A DNA stretch of 64,000 bases from Isoperla grammatica (Eukaryota; Arthropoda; Insecta; Plecoptera; Perlodidae), in assembly GCA_945910005.1 (NCBI GenBank), contig OX246746.1, positions 18,603,779-18,667,778 of the forward strand, given 5' to 3'. A model generated the notes under the pieces. It saw only the letters and a list, made by a program, of their open reading frames with translations, was not told the DNA's origin and did no database searches. Position numbers and translations under genes: made by a program. Shown in pieces: positions 1-19,980 of the stretch (position 1 is its first letter; each line of letters opens with the position of its first letter).

Positions 1-6217
<6,217 letters not shown>

Positions 6218-9200
6218 CCTACCTCTTGATGATTCAGTTGATTGACTCAAGCACACCTGCTCATGATCGAGCTTTATGGCACATCTGCATTTCATTACAT
6301 GGACACAAAATGCAGGAAAACGTGACTTTGGAAAACTGCATACGTGTGCTACTCCAACAATTCTATGTTTGGTAATTTGAGTGGTTATTTGAAATAATGT
6401 AACATGTGTGAAATCATTATTTATAACAATCAGTTCAAATCTTACTGTTAAATAACGATTGCTTTGTGTTTCAAGACTGGATAAGTCGCACGGCAATGAA
6501 ACTACATGATGTAGCTCTCGACTGTACTAGAGTGGTTATTGTAAAGATGCAAAATACCTACCGTAGTAGAAAGTAAGAGCTACATCTTGTTTTCTTTGTT
6601 GAAGATTTGTTAATTTATTCAAACGTCTTCAATTCTTTGAACCGTAACATGTTCATGCTTTTGAAGGTATTTTAATTTAATGTTTATTGTTTATTAATGT
6701 TTTAAGTAATTTACTTTTGGTTGTCATATTAATATTGTTTAGTTAAAAGACGTGTTTAACTTGTAACTATACAATGGTGTTGCATTGCTCACTACGGACA
6801 AAGTCAACGCTACAGACTGATACGTTACGCTGAAAAGAGTATGTACGCACGTTCATTATCTTGCCAGGCTTCTTGCTTTTATTAAAGCACTGAAGATGAA
6901 GTGAAGTAATGTTATATATTTGGCAAACGACTTACCTGCAGACAGTTACAGGTGATGTTGAATCTAAGATGGACAGGCTGGAAAGTGCATTTGATTGTGT
7001 TGTGCTTAAGTGTTAAGAGCTTACACTTATAATGGTTTGCCTTATTTACCACAAGGGTGGGGAAGTCTTGATCAACAACGGGTATATAAATACAAGTCAG
7101 GGCATCAAATAGGAACTATTGTTGTGGTAGTAGTAATTTAATTATAAATATATGTGTGTATGTTTATGAATGTGTGCGATAGTTTTGTCTAGAAAACTGG
7201 CAAATGAATCAAATATTTTTTCTATTAGGAAAGATGATTTTTGTTATGTCAGTGATGATGTGAGTGAGTGTTAAACCGAAGGAGTTACGTACGACGAGTA
7301 ACGTACGAGTTAACCCGAAGGAGTTACGTATGTTTATAGCAGTTTCACAGACAGCTTGTCTGAAAACCCGAGTCTGAAGCCAGCGTACACAACAATGCAT
7401 TGCACTATCCCAAGACTTCTCGGTATTTTGTGGAGTAACCAAACGTCAAGTTGGGTTGGGTTGCTTCATCCCTAATGTTACAGTAGTTTCTTAATGTGGT
7501 CCGAGCCAAAAGAACGTGATGCAGGAAATAGCTGCGTACATAGTCATTGTCCATTTGCTGCGTTCATAGGTAACTGGGAGAGATTTTATTGTGCCATTGT
7601 TAACATATCATTTTGTGCCATTAACAGTTACACATTCATACACTTCTTAGTCAGGATACAAATATTTTACCCACATAAGGTTTTACTTTGACTTTTTCAT
7701 TAACAAATACGAAACATTAAATAGCATCTATATATCCTTCATAAAAAGTCTAAATCAGTTCGACCTTATGTTTAGAACTTTGGTTTGAAATTTAGATGGG
7801 TTAATAGAGGCACCCAACACATAGTTGCCCAAAAGAGCAAGGGAAGCACAATGCCCATGCATTCCTAAACAAGACGAGTTGCCCTTCATTTAAGGTACTG
7901 GTCGGCCTTAACCTAATTGTGCCTTACTGCCCTTTCAGGTAATTTTTGTTAGTGACTATATTTTTCCAGTTCTTAACTTTGACTTTGTACGTTCATTTTA
8001 ATTTTCACTATTATTTTTGATAGTTTTAACTATGCCTCACTTTGCTATGGACATATAAACTTGCAAAAACAAAACTACCCTGAATCAGTCACGTCAATTT
8101 TCAAACTTCATGTTTGCAAATTAAGAGCTTTCATCTTATATTGAACATTTAATTAAAGGACAAGAGATACATGTATTTTTTTTTATACCTAACCTTGTAT
8201 TTGTGTACCTACTGTTGACAAGATTTACCATTTCAGTGCTGTATTTTAACTTTTAGAATGTGGAATTGAATCTGGATAAAATATTTATGAGTTTTCTTCC
8301 AATTTATGTTTTCAATTTGTAATGTGAGCTTCTTCATGCTTTTGATACAGATAGGGTGGTGCATATTATTAACACGATGCCATTCTAACACCACTAAATA
8401 CTGTGAGAAGATTACCATTGTCTTATCAGCAAGCAAATTTTCATTAGTTCTCCAAGCAATAGTTTATGTCCTCTAATTGCAACTTCCTCTAGCCACATGC
8501 AAGTCCACATTACTGGAATGAATAATTGTTTGGTATTCCTCCATGTTCATAAGGAAGCCTGCTCAAATAAAGATATAGGATCAGTTAACCTTATAAGTGC
8601 TAGGTTTGTGGTACGCAAATTTTCACTTTTATGTTAAAAATCACGCACCTCGTGTTTTCCACTTGATTGATGCAAGTTTTCAGAACATAACAGGATAAGG
8701 AATCAACTAAATTATGTTTTACATTTAAACAAATATTTTAAGACCTGTGCCTAATGCCTAGACCAGTTCTACCAATATACTTCTTTTGGCACAATGCAGC
8801 GACAGATTGTGGAATATTTTCATTTTTAACGAACACTTATTGGGGTTATTGATAATTCATTATCATCACATACCCTTCTAAACCAAGGGTCAAGACTGAA
8901 CTTATCTTGTTATCACTTGTGTGTCCTAAAACTGTATACATGTAAGAACAAACAAACGTCGGGAAATACACCATTCATCTATCTCGATATCTAAATCACA
9001 GTTTGAACCAAGGCCATAAGCATTAATCTTTATCATCAGATACAACAACTATAATTTGCGTGACCAACAGAGCAACGGGTTCTGGAAAACTTTCATTTTC
9101 ACTTGACAGTTTTTCTTCATCATCATTCGCTAAGTCGTAGTTTGAGCGTAGATCACTGTTGTACCCTTAATCAGATTTTGTTTTGAAAATGAGGTCTACG

Positions 9201-10584
9201 TAATCGGGTGTAATAATGTTTCGATTAGCTATGTTTACATGGCGCATGCCCAATTGAAGAAGTAATCATCTACATTACCTCCATGATTTGCTACCGTGGC
9301 AAACGAATCAATGGTTGAATTATTATCGTATTAGTTCCAACATTCAGCCGACAGATGATGGAAACATATTCAACTTACAAGGGGTCAATGTCTACAATAC
9401 ACCAATATAATTGGAAAGAACGAAGTATGGGTAGAAATGCTGGTATAGCATGGTGTGGCTCCACTTTAACGTAGACATAGCACTTAAAAGGTTAAAAAGC
9501 TGGATTAAACTTTTGTAGTCACCCATTTTCAAACTTTCACTCTATCAGTAAGTTAATGTAAAAAGAAACTATTTTTTCTGAGTCATGTGTTTTTCATGCA
9601 TGTGTTTGTTAATAGGCCTGTATTGGGCTCTTTCTCCCTTTTGTGTGTAAGTGCTGTCCTGCTCACAAACGCTGATACTACAAAAGCCTTGGACAATTAA
9701 TCTCAACTTGAAAGTATGACGCTTCTTTAATTGATATCTATTACAACTCGTTATTGAAAGCACCTCGCTTGCGGTTGCCGACATCGTAAATGTCTTGACG
9801 ATTTACGATAATGCATTAAATAGCAAAACTACTACATTAGATATTGTAAGAATTACGCCTTTGAATACGAGTGCGCTACTCAAGTTCAAGCAACGTACAA
9901 TTTAATTGCACTTACTACATATTGCAAGTCTTGCAATTTCCCGAAAAGTTCAGTAGAGATTCCTCTACGCTCGTTCGACCCTCGTAGTGTCTCGAAATTT
10001 GTGTCAGTACCCTTATAAAATGTCTTACCATTAATATGTTACTGGTTAAATTCTTCCGGATTTGGGCAGTAATTTAGTTTGCAATTCAGTTTTTATTGTA
10101 GATGTAACTAACGAAGTTGTGAGAATTTTTAACAATACATGTTTTTGTGCTTTATCTCGAATCTCACTCCAATTCTTCCACTCCTCAGTTAGTGGTACAC
10201 TTTATAAGAACTGATGACATTCTTTGCAAAGAACATAAATCCTGTGTGTTCTTACAAGTGATTTTACTTGAAAAGGATAGAATCAGTTTTGTTTGTGGGC
10301 AGAATTGAAACTTAACACTTATGTCCATTTATGTTTGCAACGTGCTACTATATATTATTTTCTACATTCCATGGGTGAATTTTAATTTGTTTTTAGTCCG
10401 GCACTACATACCTACTGTAAATTAGCATGGAAACCAGGACGTATATGGTACCGCATATTGCAATAAAAAGATGTGTGACTGACTTAATAGCAGGTGACTT
10501 CCATGAGGAGGTTTTCATGTTCAACTCAGTCAATTTGGCTTGTAAAAATTGTAAATTTGTGTTTGAATGATTATTTCTTCTCAG
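6218..10584. other. 3'UTR plus intergenic sequence, no gene seen
   Basis: AT-rich unique-looking DNA. It contains a short direct repeat (CCGAAGGAGTTACGTA, at about 7276 and 7314) and a candidate AATAAA at about 8566. Open frames here are short, lack splice context and show no recognisable family. Confidence 0.6.
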
Positions 10585-11388
10585 TAGGGATGTGCGAGTA
10601 CTCGAAAACTCGAGTCGAGTTGAGTAGTTGGTACTCGACTCGACGCGAGCAAGTTTTTCGGGATTTTTGAGTCGAGTTCAAGTATTCCTGCGGTTTAGTT
10701 TGAACGGAAGTCAACTGAGCGCCAGTGCAGGAAAGATGTAGACCACCATTATCGACATCCCGTTACCAGCTCAGCTGATCAGTAGTGGAGTCGCTACTGG
10801 TAGCGACCCAGAATGTATTTCGGGCATGATTTCGGCAATATGGCCGAAAATGGCAACTTGTTGTTGACGTCTTGAAACTTGTGGAAAAAAAAATACAATA
10901 CATCTTTGTTATTATTTTGTTTGAACACGTAATACAGTAATAACCTACGTTCCTGTTGAATTATGAAATTGAATTGTAATAATATAAAATATGTGATCAG
11001 ATTTATCCATTTTACGTCGTCGTTTCCGTGAAGCGGTTGGAATGGGTTTGAAAGAATCACAGATCACAACAATTTGACGGCAGCTTTGAAGTTTTTCAGC
11101 TGGTATCAGCTCGCATACGTTAGATGATATTTGTTGCCACAAATAAAAAGCGAATATTATTCATAACTATGACTCGCCATCGGATTAGAACTTGAGTTTG
11201 ATATTAATGGAGTTATCTTGTCCTAGTGATTACTGATTAGTCTAAGACTAGGTCTAATTTGTGATCTTAAAGCCGCGGTTTCCGTTATATTTTTTTTTAC
11301 GACTCGACTCGATACTTGCGAGTAGTTGACAGCTCGACTCGATACTTGACTCAAACTAAGAAGTACTACTCTGCCTCGCACGTTCCTA
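10585..11388. mobile_element. hAT-type non-autonomous DNA transposon, 804 bp
   Basis: The left end TAGGGATGTGCGAGTACTCG and the inverted right end (reverse complement TAGGAACGTGCGAGGCAGAG) flank the element. Sub-terminal ACTCGACTCGA motifs are dense at both ends. Flanking 8-bp sequences CTTCTCAG (10577-10584) and CTTTTCAG (11389-11396) match at 7 of 8 bases, as expected of a hAT target-site duplication. No transposase reading frame is seen inside. It is related to the element at 3873-4977. Confidence 0.8.
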
Positions 11389-11396
11389 CTTTTCAG

Positions 11397-13330
11397 CCAT
11401 GTATTTAAAATTCACTGCTGACTAATAACTGAACCTTACACCTCACACAAACTTGCATGTAAACGTTTCGAGACTAGTCACACTTTCCTAAATTAGAACT
11501 TGCTTTGTTTTGAATTAAATGGACACAATCATGTTTAGTTTTATGTAGAACCTAGAAACTAAGTATTTCAAAGGCTGTGAACAATTATGATCTGTATTTT
11601 ATGAAGTGGTATTATGATTCTTATGTTAATATTACTGTGTGTCCTCTTTCTAAATTGTTTGGCCTATTTGACACGTGACTACAATGGGAGCGTTCTTGTT
11701 CGAGATGTCATTCCTATCAAGACCGGATATGGTAACTTGAGATGCATGTGGCTTTTTTATTGTAGACAACTTGCTTGCTTAGCTAAATTAATCATCAACC
11801 TTAATGTTTAGTTTGTATGTATGTATTTATCTATCTATGGCATTTATAACAAAAAAATATTCCATTAAGAGTACCTTGAACTATGCTATTATTAAGTGTG
11901 CCCTTTATTCTTAGACTGTCACTATGCAATATTATGTGTTGGGTCACCTACTGTGTATGATCATTGATCATTGATCACATTACCTATGATATTGTTCAGT
12001 TTTTCTTTGTATACTGCATACTACCATGTATTTTCTTGCTGTATGTTTTTCTTTCATTTGATTGAAATTTTGTATTAGTGTTGGTTTAGTAAATTAGCTA
12101 CTGGGCCCTGTGGATCGATTCAATGTGAATCAAGACCAATATTTTCATTTAATGTCATGTATCATTACACTTAAAAATACAGTTGAATTAAACCAAAGCT
12201 TTGTAAACTATAACTGATTTATTTTCCTAGTTGACAAACAAACATTCATGATTGTTAGTTTCTGTTGATTCGGTCACAGATTCGGTTACTTGTTTGAGAA
12301 CTATCCATGATTACGAGGGGTACAGTGAAATGTAATTTAAGGTTTTCTTTAAACATTTTAAAATTAAACCAAAATAATGTTTACTTAATAAAAAAGGAGC
12401 TCACTTTGGAACGAGTTTGATGGGGAAAAAATGCAAGTGAAAACTATATAATATAATGGCCATTTCTCTTAAACATGGTATTTGTCCATGGAGTTGCCAA
12501 ATCCATTATGTGCTTGTAAGCATTCCGTTACTTTGTAAGCTGCCAATTAGGCAGCAGGACGGTTGTTTGATACAGGGTGCGTAGTTTCACGGCCCAAACC
12601 GCTGCACCTTGCATATTAGTGCATGCTATGAATCTGTGAATTTTCGTTCAGGCCACTTTCTATGTATAGTTTATTTATTGTCTTACATTGTTGTTACGTA
12701 TTCTTAAGGTACTCTCGTCCAAATCCGATCATTAGTTTTTGTGCTATTTGAAGTTGAGAAAACGATCGCGCATTGCTCATTTGCCCTGCTTGATGCGTGA
12801 ATTGTTATAACAAGTTAACTACTATGTCTACAATTCGGAAATAATCCTATTAATGACCATTGATATGTGAACTAAATACTCTTTCGTATAAGTTATACCT
12901 TAAAAATAAATGCTAGTATAACAGCTAGAACGAGATAAGTATTGTGTGTTTTGCACGAGAATTCGTAACTGTCGGCGAATGTTTACTCACTCTGTGCTGC
13001 CGTTTTGCTTGTGACGTCAGGGGGCAGGTATACCACTAGTTGTCCATTTGACCAGATGCTATTGATATCAGTTGTACTAGATCTATAGTTCATTTATGTC
13101 GCTGTTGGTAAGCCAAAGGTCAAAAACTCGGGCAACCTCTGACCAAAGTACGAGTATCCCCACTCTCGCTTCGATACGTAACTACCTTCGGTTGGCGAGC
13201 CTTGCATTATCTCACAATCATGATGACGGTCGATGCTTGAGTAGAGGAAGGAATGTCAGGGTTTGGCCAAACGATCCAACTTTCAGATCTCGAAGGTCTC
13301 TGTGTTGTCAACTGGGGTTTGTATGAACTA
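11397..13330. other. intergenic, no gene seen
   Basis: AT-rich sequence with short spurious open frames. No splice-supported exon, RNA gene or repeat array is recognised. A short GATCATT duplication is present at 11957-11976. Confidence 0.55.
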
Positions 13331-13527
13331 TAGGGTGACCATAAATTCAAAACGAAAAACTGTGACACGTGGAAATTGTGACCGTGTACCTGCGCGGTAT
13401 ATGCACATATGGGGTCTGGGGCAGAGCCCCAGCCACCGTAGGTGACCGGAACATTTTGCCACCCCGACAACTATTTTAGGGACACTGGGACAGCCCTAAA
13501 AAAAAAACGAGAGGTCTGGTCACCCTA
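13331..13527. mobile_element. MITE with TAGGGTGACCA termini
   Basis: An 11-bp perfect inverted terminal repeat (TAGGGTGACCA at 13331 and TGGTCACCCTA ending at 13527) encloses 197 bp. The inside has an imperfect GGGGTCTGGGGCAGAGCCCC palindrome, common in such elements. ACTA flanks both sides, but the duplication length is uncertain, so the superfamily is left open. Confidence 0.72.
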
Positions 13528-14492
13528 ACTAGATCTTAACTTTTAGGATATTGCAGTAGATTAGAGGAAGACAAGGTACAGACAGATGTGAATATCATAT
13601 TAGAGATGGGTGTTCGAAGCATCTTTAAATAATTTTAGCAATTCAATTTTCAAATTTTTCGTTTTGTAACATTTAGAAATACAAAAAATTGCATATTTAT
13701 TAACTAGGCCTACTTATTTTTAATAAAATATTACCTAAGTGGCTCAGTTATGTCCTTATATTTTACAATGTTAAATTATAAAATATTATAGGTCTGCCCT
13801 GATGATTTAAATTTCAAACTAATTTTTGATACGCATGATAAGAGCTTGTATGAGTGGTGTCAAACTTAGGAAAACTGAATCAACTAAAGCAGAAAACTGC
13901 TGGTGTCTAGTATTCTGATTGGGCATAGGCCTATGTTGTATTTTGTAGCTAGGGAGCATATATTTGTTAAAACAATAGAAAATAGTATTTATTTATTACT
14001 ATTTATCTTCATACATAATTTGTGTTTCTGAAAAAAGCAGTTTGTATCACATACAAAATTACAAAAATTGATTTTGCATCTATAGTGCAAGATGCTTATT
14101 TGCAGCCATCTCTATCTCACAACACAAAAATGAAAAGTCTCCAAGTTTGAAACAATTTGATTCAGTATTTATTAGTTTTACAAATTCCAAATTACCTTAC
14201 ACATGAATTATTGTGACATAGCATTTATCATTGCATAATTAATATATGATGGATGATCACTGTACCAGTTGTTATTTTCATAGTATTTTATATAAAAAGT
14301 TGGTCATAACGTATCAGGTAATGTGGCAATTAAACATACCCTCTAAAAATGTCATGACAGTATAAAGTATTTAAATGTGTAATTTTATAATCAATAGGAC
14401 TTAAACCAATCTAAATATGTTCTTGTGTGAGGATGTCTCAAAGAATAACACCGTTGAGTGTGTAATAAAGGGTAGGCTAGAGGCCCAACCCT

Positions 14493-14716
14493 ATCGGCAG
14501 TTTATCTGCTGCGTCTTACCTTCCAACATACTTTAGTTGGGTAGTAGAGTTCGTCAAGCGTACACAAAAACATAGCTTTTGGCTTTCTTCCCATATCGGC
14601 AAAGTAGGCGACCAATTAGACTCTGTCATCGCGTCGCTTGGCGATTCCCTACTACCCGACTAAAGTATGTTGGTGTTGGGTAGTAAAAGGTAAAAGGTGG
14701 TAGACAAACTGCCGAT
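14493..14716. mobile_element. fold-back element (long inverted repeat)
   Basis: The outer arms ATCGGCAGTTT / AAACTGCCGAT and inner arms CCAACATACTTTAG...GGGTAGTAG / CTACTACCC...CTAAAGTATGTTGG pair over most of 224 bp. It starts about 100 bp beyond the stop codon of the minus-strand VAP-like gene, so it may be transcribed in that 3'UTR. Confidence 0.7.
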
Positions 14717-14813
14717 GGCTTTGCGCTTCTACCATATATTAGTCACTCAACGATAACACAGCCCAATTGAACATAATATTTGATCAATTTTTATATCAAC
14801 TTATTTAAACATG

Positions 14814-15188
14814 TTAGAATAAATACTTAGCAAAAAGAACACCCCCAAAAAAAATGGTAAATTGTAGAATAAAAACAACCAAGCGAATGTTCAAAAATTT
14901 TAGTTTAGATACATCTACACCGAACAGCATGAAGATCTCTTCCAGATTCGCATCTAGGATGTCGCTCAGGCGAATATGATTATGCGCTGGGTTAAGGGAT
15001 TCGATAACTTCCTTTAACATTTTCACCTTAAGCCAGTGAAGTTGCGTCCTAAGGTTTGCATTCTCCAGACGCAGCTTCTTGATCGCCTTCAGTCTCTCGA
15101 CATGAGCGCATTCAGGTTGCAGTAATATCGGGGCCGTAGGTAGAGTGTAGCAATCATAAAATACTGGAAATTTTGTATGTTCTGGATC
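14814..15188 (-). CDS. VAP-like paralog 1, exon 3 (coiled coil and membrane anchor)
   Basis: The acceptor TTTGTCCAG ends at 15189. The exon starts DPEHTKFPV, carries the HVERLK coiled coil and the terminal hydrophobic segment, and stops at TAA (14816-14814) right after AKYLF. The paralog ends AKYFF. Confidence 0.82.
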   Translation of the reverse strand, partial: DPEHTKFPVFYDCYTLPTAPILLQPECAHVERLKAIKKLRLENANLRTQLHWLKVKMLKEVIESLNPAHNHIRLSDILDANLEEIFMLFGVDVSKLKFLNIRLVVFILQFTIFFGGVLFAKYLF

Positions 15189-18100
15189 CTGGACAAAACA
15201 AAACTGCTGTATTATTGGGCTGAAAGACATTTGGGTGGTACTTGACTTAATAATTTTATTTATAGTTACGTGTACCTATCATAATGAGAATCGGTTTAAT
15301 ACAAATATGTGTATTGAGATATGTCGTAATTTGTGGCCAATGTTGGAAGGTTTGTTATTTTAAGACAGTTTCAGGAACCTACCTTTCATGTTTATTTAAA
15401 AATTTTGAGTAATATTAAATGAACTTCTAAACTACTTATTTTTTGCCACATTCTGCCGAGTGTTTTGCTGCATTGCATTTGTACAACAAATACGTATTAC
15501 ATTTACCTATTACATATAGGCAGCATTTGAAGTTGGGGGGTGGCCTCCGAATGCGTCCGTAAGATTTCTTACAAGTGCCCCCTGGTCTAGACTGAATGTT
15601 CGGACTTGAAAATGCCCAAGAAAGTGAGCAGAAGAGATAGGAGGGGGGCATAAGAAAAGAAGAAGGATTCTAAAGTATTGATTATCACATTTTGTACAAT
15701 TGTAACATATTGTTCTTGTAACTGATGCAGTAACATTTTTCTTGAAATAGGCCTACCTCTCTAAACCTGCATGTCCACTGCTCTGTTGATGTTAGGTGAG
15801 GCTGAGTTCCCATCCATTCCTTAGTAATGGATGAATTAGCCACTTTACCACTTGCCACCACAGAAAACATTAAGAAATGATGAGCGGCTAGGTCCTTGTT
15901 AGCCACGTTCGGGTACATTAACACTGGAACAAATTTACAATAAATAATAATTGTGTCATTTATTTATTGTATATATTTCCTTCTTTGTGCAAATATTTTA
16001 ATCCACAAAAGTCAGATGGTCTCCAAGGACGAGAGATGGATCACAATGGGTCTAGTTGAAAGTTTTAAAGGATGCGTGGCTATAAATAGTAATTGCTGTC
16101 TTATTAGTATGCATTCTTGTGTTCAATGTCATTACAGAAAGGAAATGGGTTCAGCTTATGCTTAAGATTGATACAGATTGGTATTATGAAAAAGTGTATA
16201 TAACCTAATTTAATAGATAAAATTACAGTAATGTCACATTACTTGAAAAGTTAAAAGTTACTGAACTAAAATTGCACACGTGTGTTCTATTCCTTTCGAT
16301 AATGATTATTTAGAAATTTCTTAATGTGAAAAGCAGAATGAATGAGCTCTTAGATTATTAGAATACATAAACCAAGTGCAGTTCCATCCATAGAGTTGAC
16401 TGGTAAAAGTGATCCATTAGCAATCTAGGAAGAAACAATATGTTAAAGATGCAATACAAGCAATGCAAAAGCCATATCCACCCACAAGTGCAATGACCGC
16501 AGCAACGAATCTTAGGACTCCGATAGCGGCAGTGGATTTTTAGACCTAAGGCAATGTTTAGAAATCTCCCAATCATCCTGCAAAATGGGAACGGTAACAT
16601 ATCGTAGTGTTAGCAACTACTACTCCCATTCTGAAAATGAAGCACTTGAAGATGACTTAAACGTGACCGCTCATCCATAAACCGAGCGATGAGATTGATG
16701 AAGTGGAGCCGATCAAAGATTACGATAATGATTATGGCAGTGACCCAGTAAGGAGCTGAGAAAATGCAAAAGTATTCGATTTCCCAAATCGTTTTCTTTG
16801 TGTTTTGGCACTGTTTGTGACAACTTTTTGACTTTTGTCAGCAGTGCAGAATGAGCCTATAATACATGTTACAAATCTAATTCCAATTCTAATTCTAAAC
16901 TACAACCGATTATGTGCCTGTTGTCATCTCTGCACATGTGCCACATTTACACATAAAAAATTTCCACTTCTACCTAGAAAACATTTCTAGGCAGCTCGAG
17001 GTCAATTGTAACACAGGTCAATTGTAAGTAACACAGCTTATATCTTTATTTGTATACATTTTCAAATACCCCCACTTTTGTAAAAACCTGTGCCTTCTAG
17101 ATCTCTAGGCCTACACATGGTAGCATTTTCATCTTTAAAGCTTCAAGCTCTTTGGAAAAAGGAAAAAACTTTTAAAGAAACTTTTATTAATTTTTCATAT
17201 TTTTCTCTTCATATGTTTTTCATGTAATTTACAATTTTCATAAATTTTGTTCCTATAATAATTTTTTTCCTCAATGTTTTTTTTAATGGGCGTCTCAGGT
17301 CAAAGCTGAAGTAGGTTGCAGCACCTGTCCTCAAAGGTCCAACTTTGTAATTCATTCCATGTTAAATATTGTAGTTAGTCAACTGTCTAACTGTCTAACG
17401 ACAATATGTTTGTTTTGTATCTATAACAAAGGTATTCTCTGTCAAAAACCTTGTAAAACATTACTACAATGAATGATTTATATTTAAAAGTATTAAATAT
17501 AAACGGCTTAAATGTTTGAATTGAGAAAACGAGGTGCAAAGATTGAGTTGGACCCTTAAGTACTGCTAGCGCTGCGAGCGGCAGAAAGTCGCGCCTGAGA
17601 CGCCCATTGTATTCCAAATAATAAATAATATGGTACATGCCCTTACTGTTGTTGTATTTATTGATTGTGTTACTCTTGACCCCGTCTACTGTTACAATTG
17701 CCCCTGAAACGGGGACAATTGTAACAGATGCAATTAAGTTTAATTTTATTTATTGCAGAAATGATGGTATAAATGATAATGTTTGAGTGCTGGTGATTTA
17801 TGGCAATGGTATGCACTATTACTGTAGCAAATACAAAATGTTCACATTAGTTATAGTTATAGAATCAAGAAAATGTTACAATTTACCCCAGGCTCCCCTA
17901 ATCTTTGGTTTTTCGATGCTTTTTTTCATAGCATACTCTTCCGTATGGTGCGGTTCATGACGATACGGGTTCGCGCCTGCCATAATTATGAATTAATTTA
18001 CATGCGAGCTAGCTATAGGCTACCACAAACCCAATGCTACCACTCTTTCATCCTCCGGCTGACCATAAACCTCAGATGATGTCACACACGATGATAGCAC

Positions 18101-19621
18101 ACAACAGGTAGAACCCAAAAAAACCGTGAGCCTGTGGACTGATTTCGATGATTCTTTTTTGTTATATTACAAACGTTGATTTGATGATGGATACAAAAAT
18201 GTTTTCCAGAACTTTAGTGTGGCTTTAAGGAACAGAACCCAAAGGGTGAAGATAGAAGAGGACTGCTCGGAGGAGGCAGAAGTGCCATCAGGGCTGCTGC
18301 AAGGAACAACAAGGAACAACAATCAACAATTATGATAAATGCTGCTTTGGGTTGCTTGTACTTGCCTCTAAGCCTAGGCCTACTATAGTACTAATTGCTT
18401 TTTTCTCCCTCCCAGTTTATTTTCATAACTAGCCTAGGCCCTTCCGCACTGTTCAACTAAAAGGGTATTCGATTGGATACACTTTCAAGGCTGATTGAGT
18501 GCGCCTAGCGTATTTAATTGGGAATGGCCACTCAGTGCGTCTATTCGTATTCGATTAGAAGTGTGCATTAGAAAAGTGTTGCACTACATTACGCTGGCTT
18601 CAGACCGCAGTGCGATGTCGAACCACTGCGTTCAGTTGTGATCGAAGTGCATGCACTATCCAAGGGTGGTGCGAGTGCAATGATGTAGTTGCACAAATGG
18701 AGTGTCATAGCAGACCAACTGAATATGCCATAAGTTAGGACTAGCCATACAACTAGGCCTCAAGAGGCTACAACTTTTCAGAACTATTGCCCCTGTAATC
18801 ACAGACTGTAGCCTACTTTCGTGAAACATAATTAGTATACTCTTGTTTAGCAGTCTCCTGCTACTTGAAATCACTGATTTTATCATATGAAATTATCAAT
18901 CGGGAAATTTATGTGCTGCTTAGTAATAAGTTCTAGGCCTAGGCCTAGGGCCTATGCCTAGGCGTGGACATTTTAGAATCATGCTTAGGTGGAAACTTAT
19001 ACTCCATCTGGTAGGCCTAGGCCTAGCCGTAGCATAAAATATGCCTAGGCCTAGGTCTAGGCCTACCTATGGTTCATTCCACATCAAGTTCCAACCCTCA
19101 TCTACGATTAGGACAATGCCTGAACTCAAAGGGTCTAGCCGCGTGAAAGAGGTTGGATCTTGATGTGGAACAGATAATAGGCTAGACCTAGCGTAGGTCT
19201 ACATAATATTGTAGGGCCTAGGCCTAGTAAGCCTAGCAAGAAGCCTAGGCCTATAGGCCTAGGTCTAGACTTCGTATATTTTTGTGACTGGTGACAACTC
19301 TTGCTGCTAGGGCCTAGGCCTAGGCTAGGCCTAGGGCCTTGAGAGTGTGGAAAACTTACCATCGACTTTCTGTACACATCCCGGTTCGATCAACCCAACT
19401 AAGGGAGCGATCAAGAATCTATCTTTCGCCGAAGTTTCCATGATATATGCAATTCTGCGTTTGCAAACATTTTTGATGGAAATAGTGATTTTCGGAGGCT
19501 CATAGAACGGCCCTGCAAAAACCAGTTCATTTGCTGGGATAATCTTCAGGTATTTTGAATTCAATAGATTTATATTCCCAGTAACCCTTTCGTCTTTGCT
19601 TGATTGAATCTTGTAAGACAT
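14814..19621 (-). CDS. VAP/MSP-domain protein, paralog 1 (three exons)
   Basis: Exons on the minus strand are 19621-19360, 15923-15757 and 15188-14814, joined in phases 1 and 0, giving 267 residues. The order is an N-terminal MSP fold (IIPANELVFAGPF, then IAYIMETSAKDRFLIAPLVG and GLIEPG, as in the VAP pattern [20 protein letters not shown]), the rest of the MSP domain in exon 2, and a short coiled coil (HVERLKAIKKLRLENANLRT). It ends with one C-terminal membrane segment (RLVVFILQFTIFFGGVLFAK). This is the VAP plan: an ER tail-anchored adaptor that binds FFAT motifs. The start at 19621 was chosen because it aligns with the paralog; an upstream in-frame ATG at 19699 is possible. At the site of the FFAT-contacting Lys-x-Met of VAPB the sequence reads HFL, so binding may differ. 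Confidence 0.83.
15757..15923 (-). CDS. VAP-like paralog 1, exon 2 (MSP C-terminal half)
   Basis: The acceptor TTGTTCCAG ends at 15924 and the donor is GTAGGC beyond 15757. The length of 167 nt equals the matching exon of paralog 2. It encodes VLMYPNVANKDLAAHHFLMF... and ends WTCRFRE in phase 0. Confidence 0.82.
17285..17608. mobile_element. MITE with GGGCGTCTCAGG termini
   Basis: AATGGGCGTCTCAGG at the left is the exact inverse of CCTGAGACGCCCATT at the right. A second inverted pair lies further in (GGTCCAAC / GTTGGACC). The length is 324 bp with no coding frame. Confidence 0.72.
18930..19330. repeat. TAGGCC/AGGCCT palindromic tracts
   Basis: Several runs of the self-complementary hexamer pattern (AGGCCTAGGCCTAGG) with short spacers. 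The same type of tract occurs at 4190-4300, 4555-4860, 27265-27480 and 27965-28105. Confidence 0.75.
19078..19169. repeat. small fold-back repeat
   Basis: TTCCACATCAAGTTCCAACC pairs with GGTTGGATCTTGATGTGGAA about 50 bp downstream. A similar single arm lies at 1277-1300, so this is a dispersed family. Confidence 0.6.
19360..19621 (-). CDS. VAP-like paralog 1, exon 1 (MSP N-terminal half)
   Basis: ATG at 19621-19619. The exon ends ...VQKVD+G with donor GTAAG immediately beyond 19360. A TAGGCC-rich tract begins within about 30 bp of the donor. Confidence 0.8.
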
Positions 19622-19980
19622 ATTGATGTCTTTCGCACCTGAAGTAGGCCCTAGTACTATATAAATTATAAAACTTGTGTTAACTGAAGTGTTGCACATA
19701 AGCGTTCCTTTCCTTCACAAAATGGCTTCCGCTTTGGTGGTCTGTTGTGAACCTAGCGGCAACGACGCGAAACGCAAGGGCAAGGCGCTAAAGTTTAAAA
19801 TCGATTCAGAGGCAGAGTTTTGTTGAAAGTTTTATTGTAGTCAAACAGGTTATACAATACATTTCAAATATATAGATAATTGGTTCCTAGTGAGTGCATG
19901 AGGCTGGCACTATATAATAATAATTATTATTATTTTTTATTATTTTTTTTGGTGCAATAAAAATAATAGTAATAATAATG

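Larger units (their letters stand above)
15924..19359. other. VAP-like paralog 1, intron 1
   Basis: 3.4 kb of non-coding sequence. It holds the MITE at 17285-17608, the fold-back element at 19078-19169 and TAGGCC tracts (18930-19330). The weakly coding stretches at 16350-16600 are not supported as exons. Confidence 0.65.

Noticed and set aside
16421..16530. Plus-strand stretch RKKQYVKDAIQAMQKP... resembling the start of a pogo/psq-type helix-turn-helix
   Set aside because: Only about 38 codons, the similarity fades after a dozen residues, and there is no transposon end nearby.
18930..19330. TAGGCC tracts as interstitial telomere repeats
   Set aside because: The unit is not TTAGGG-like but a self-complementary AGGCCT pattern, dispersed in short runs.
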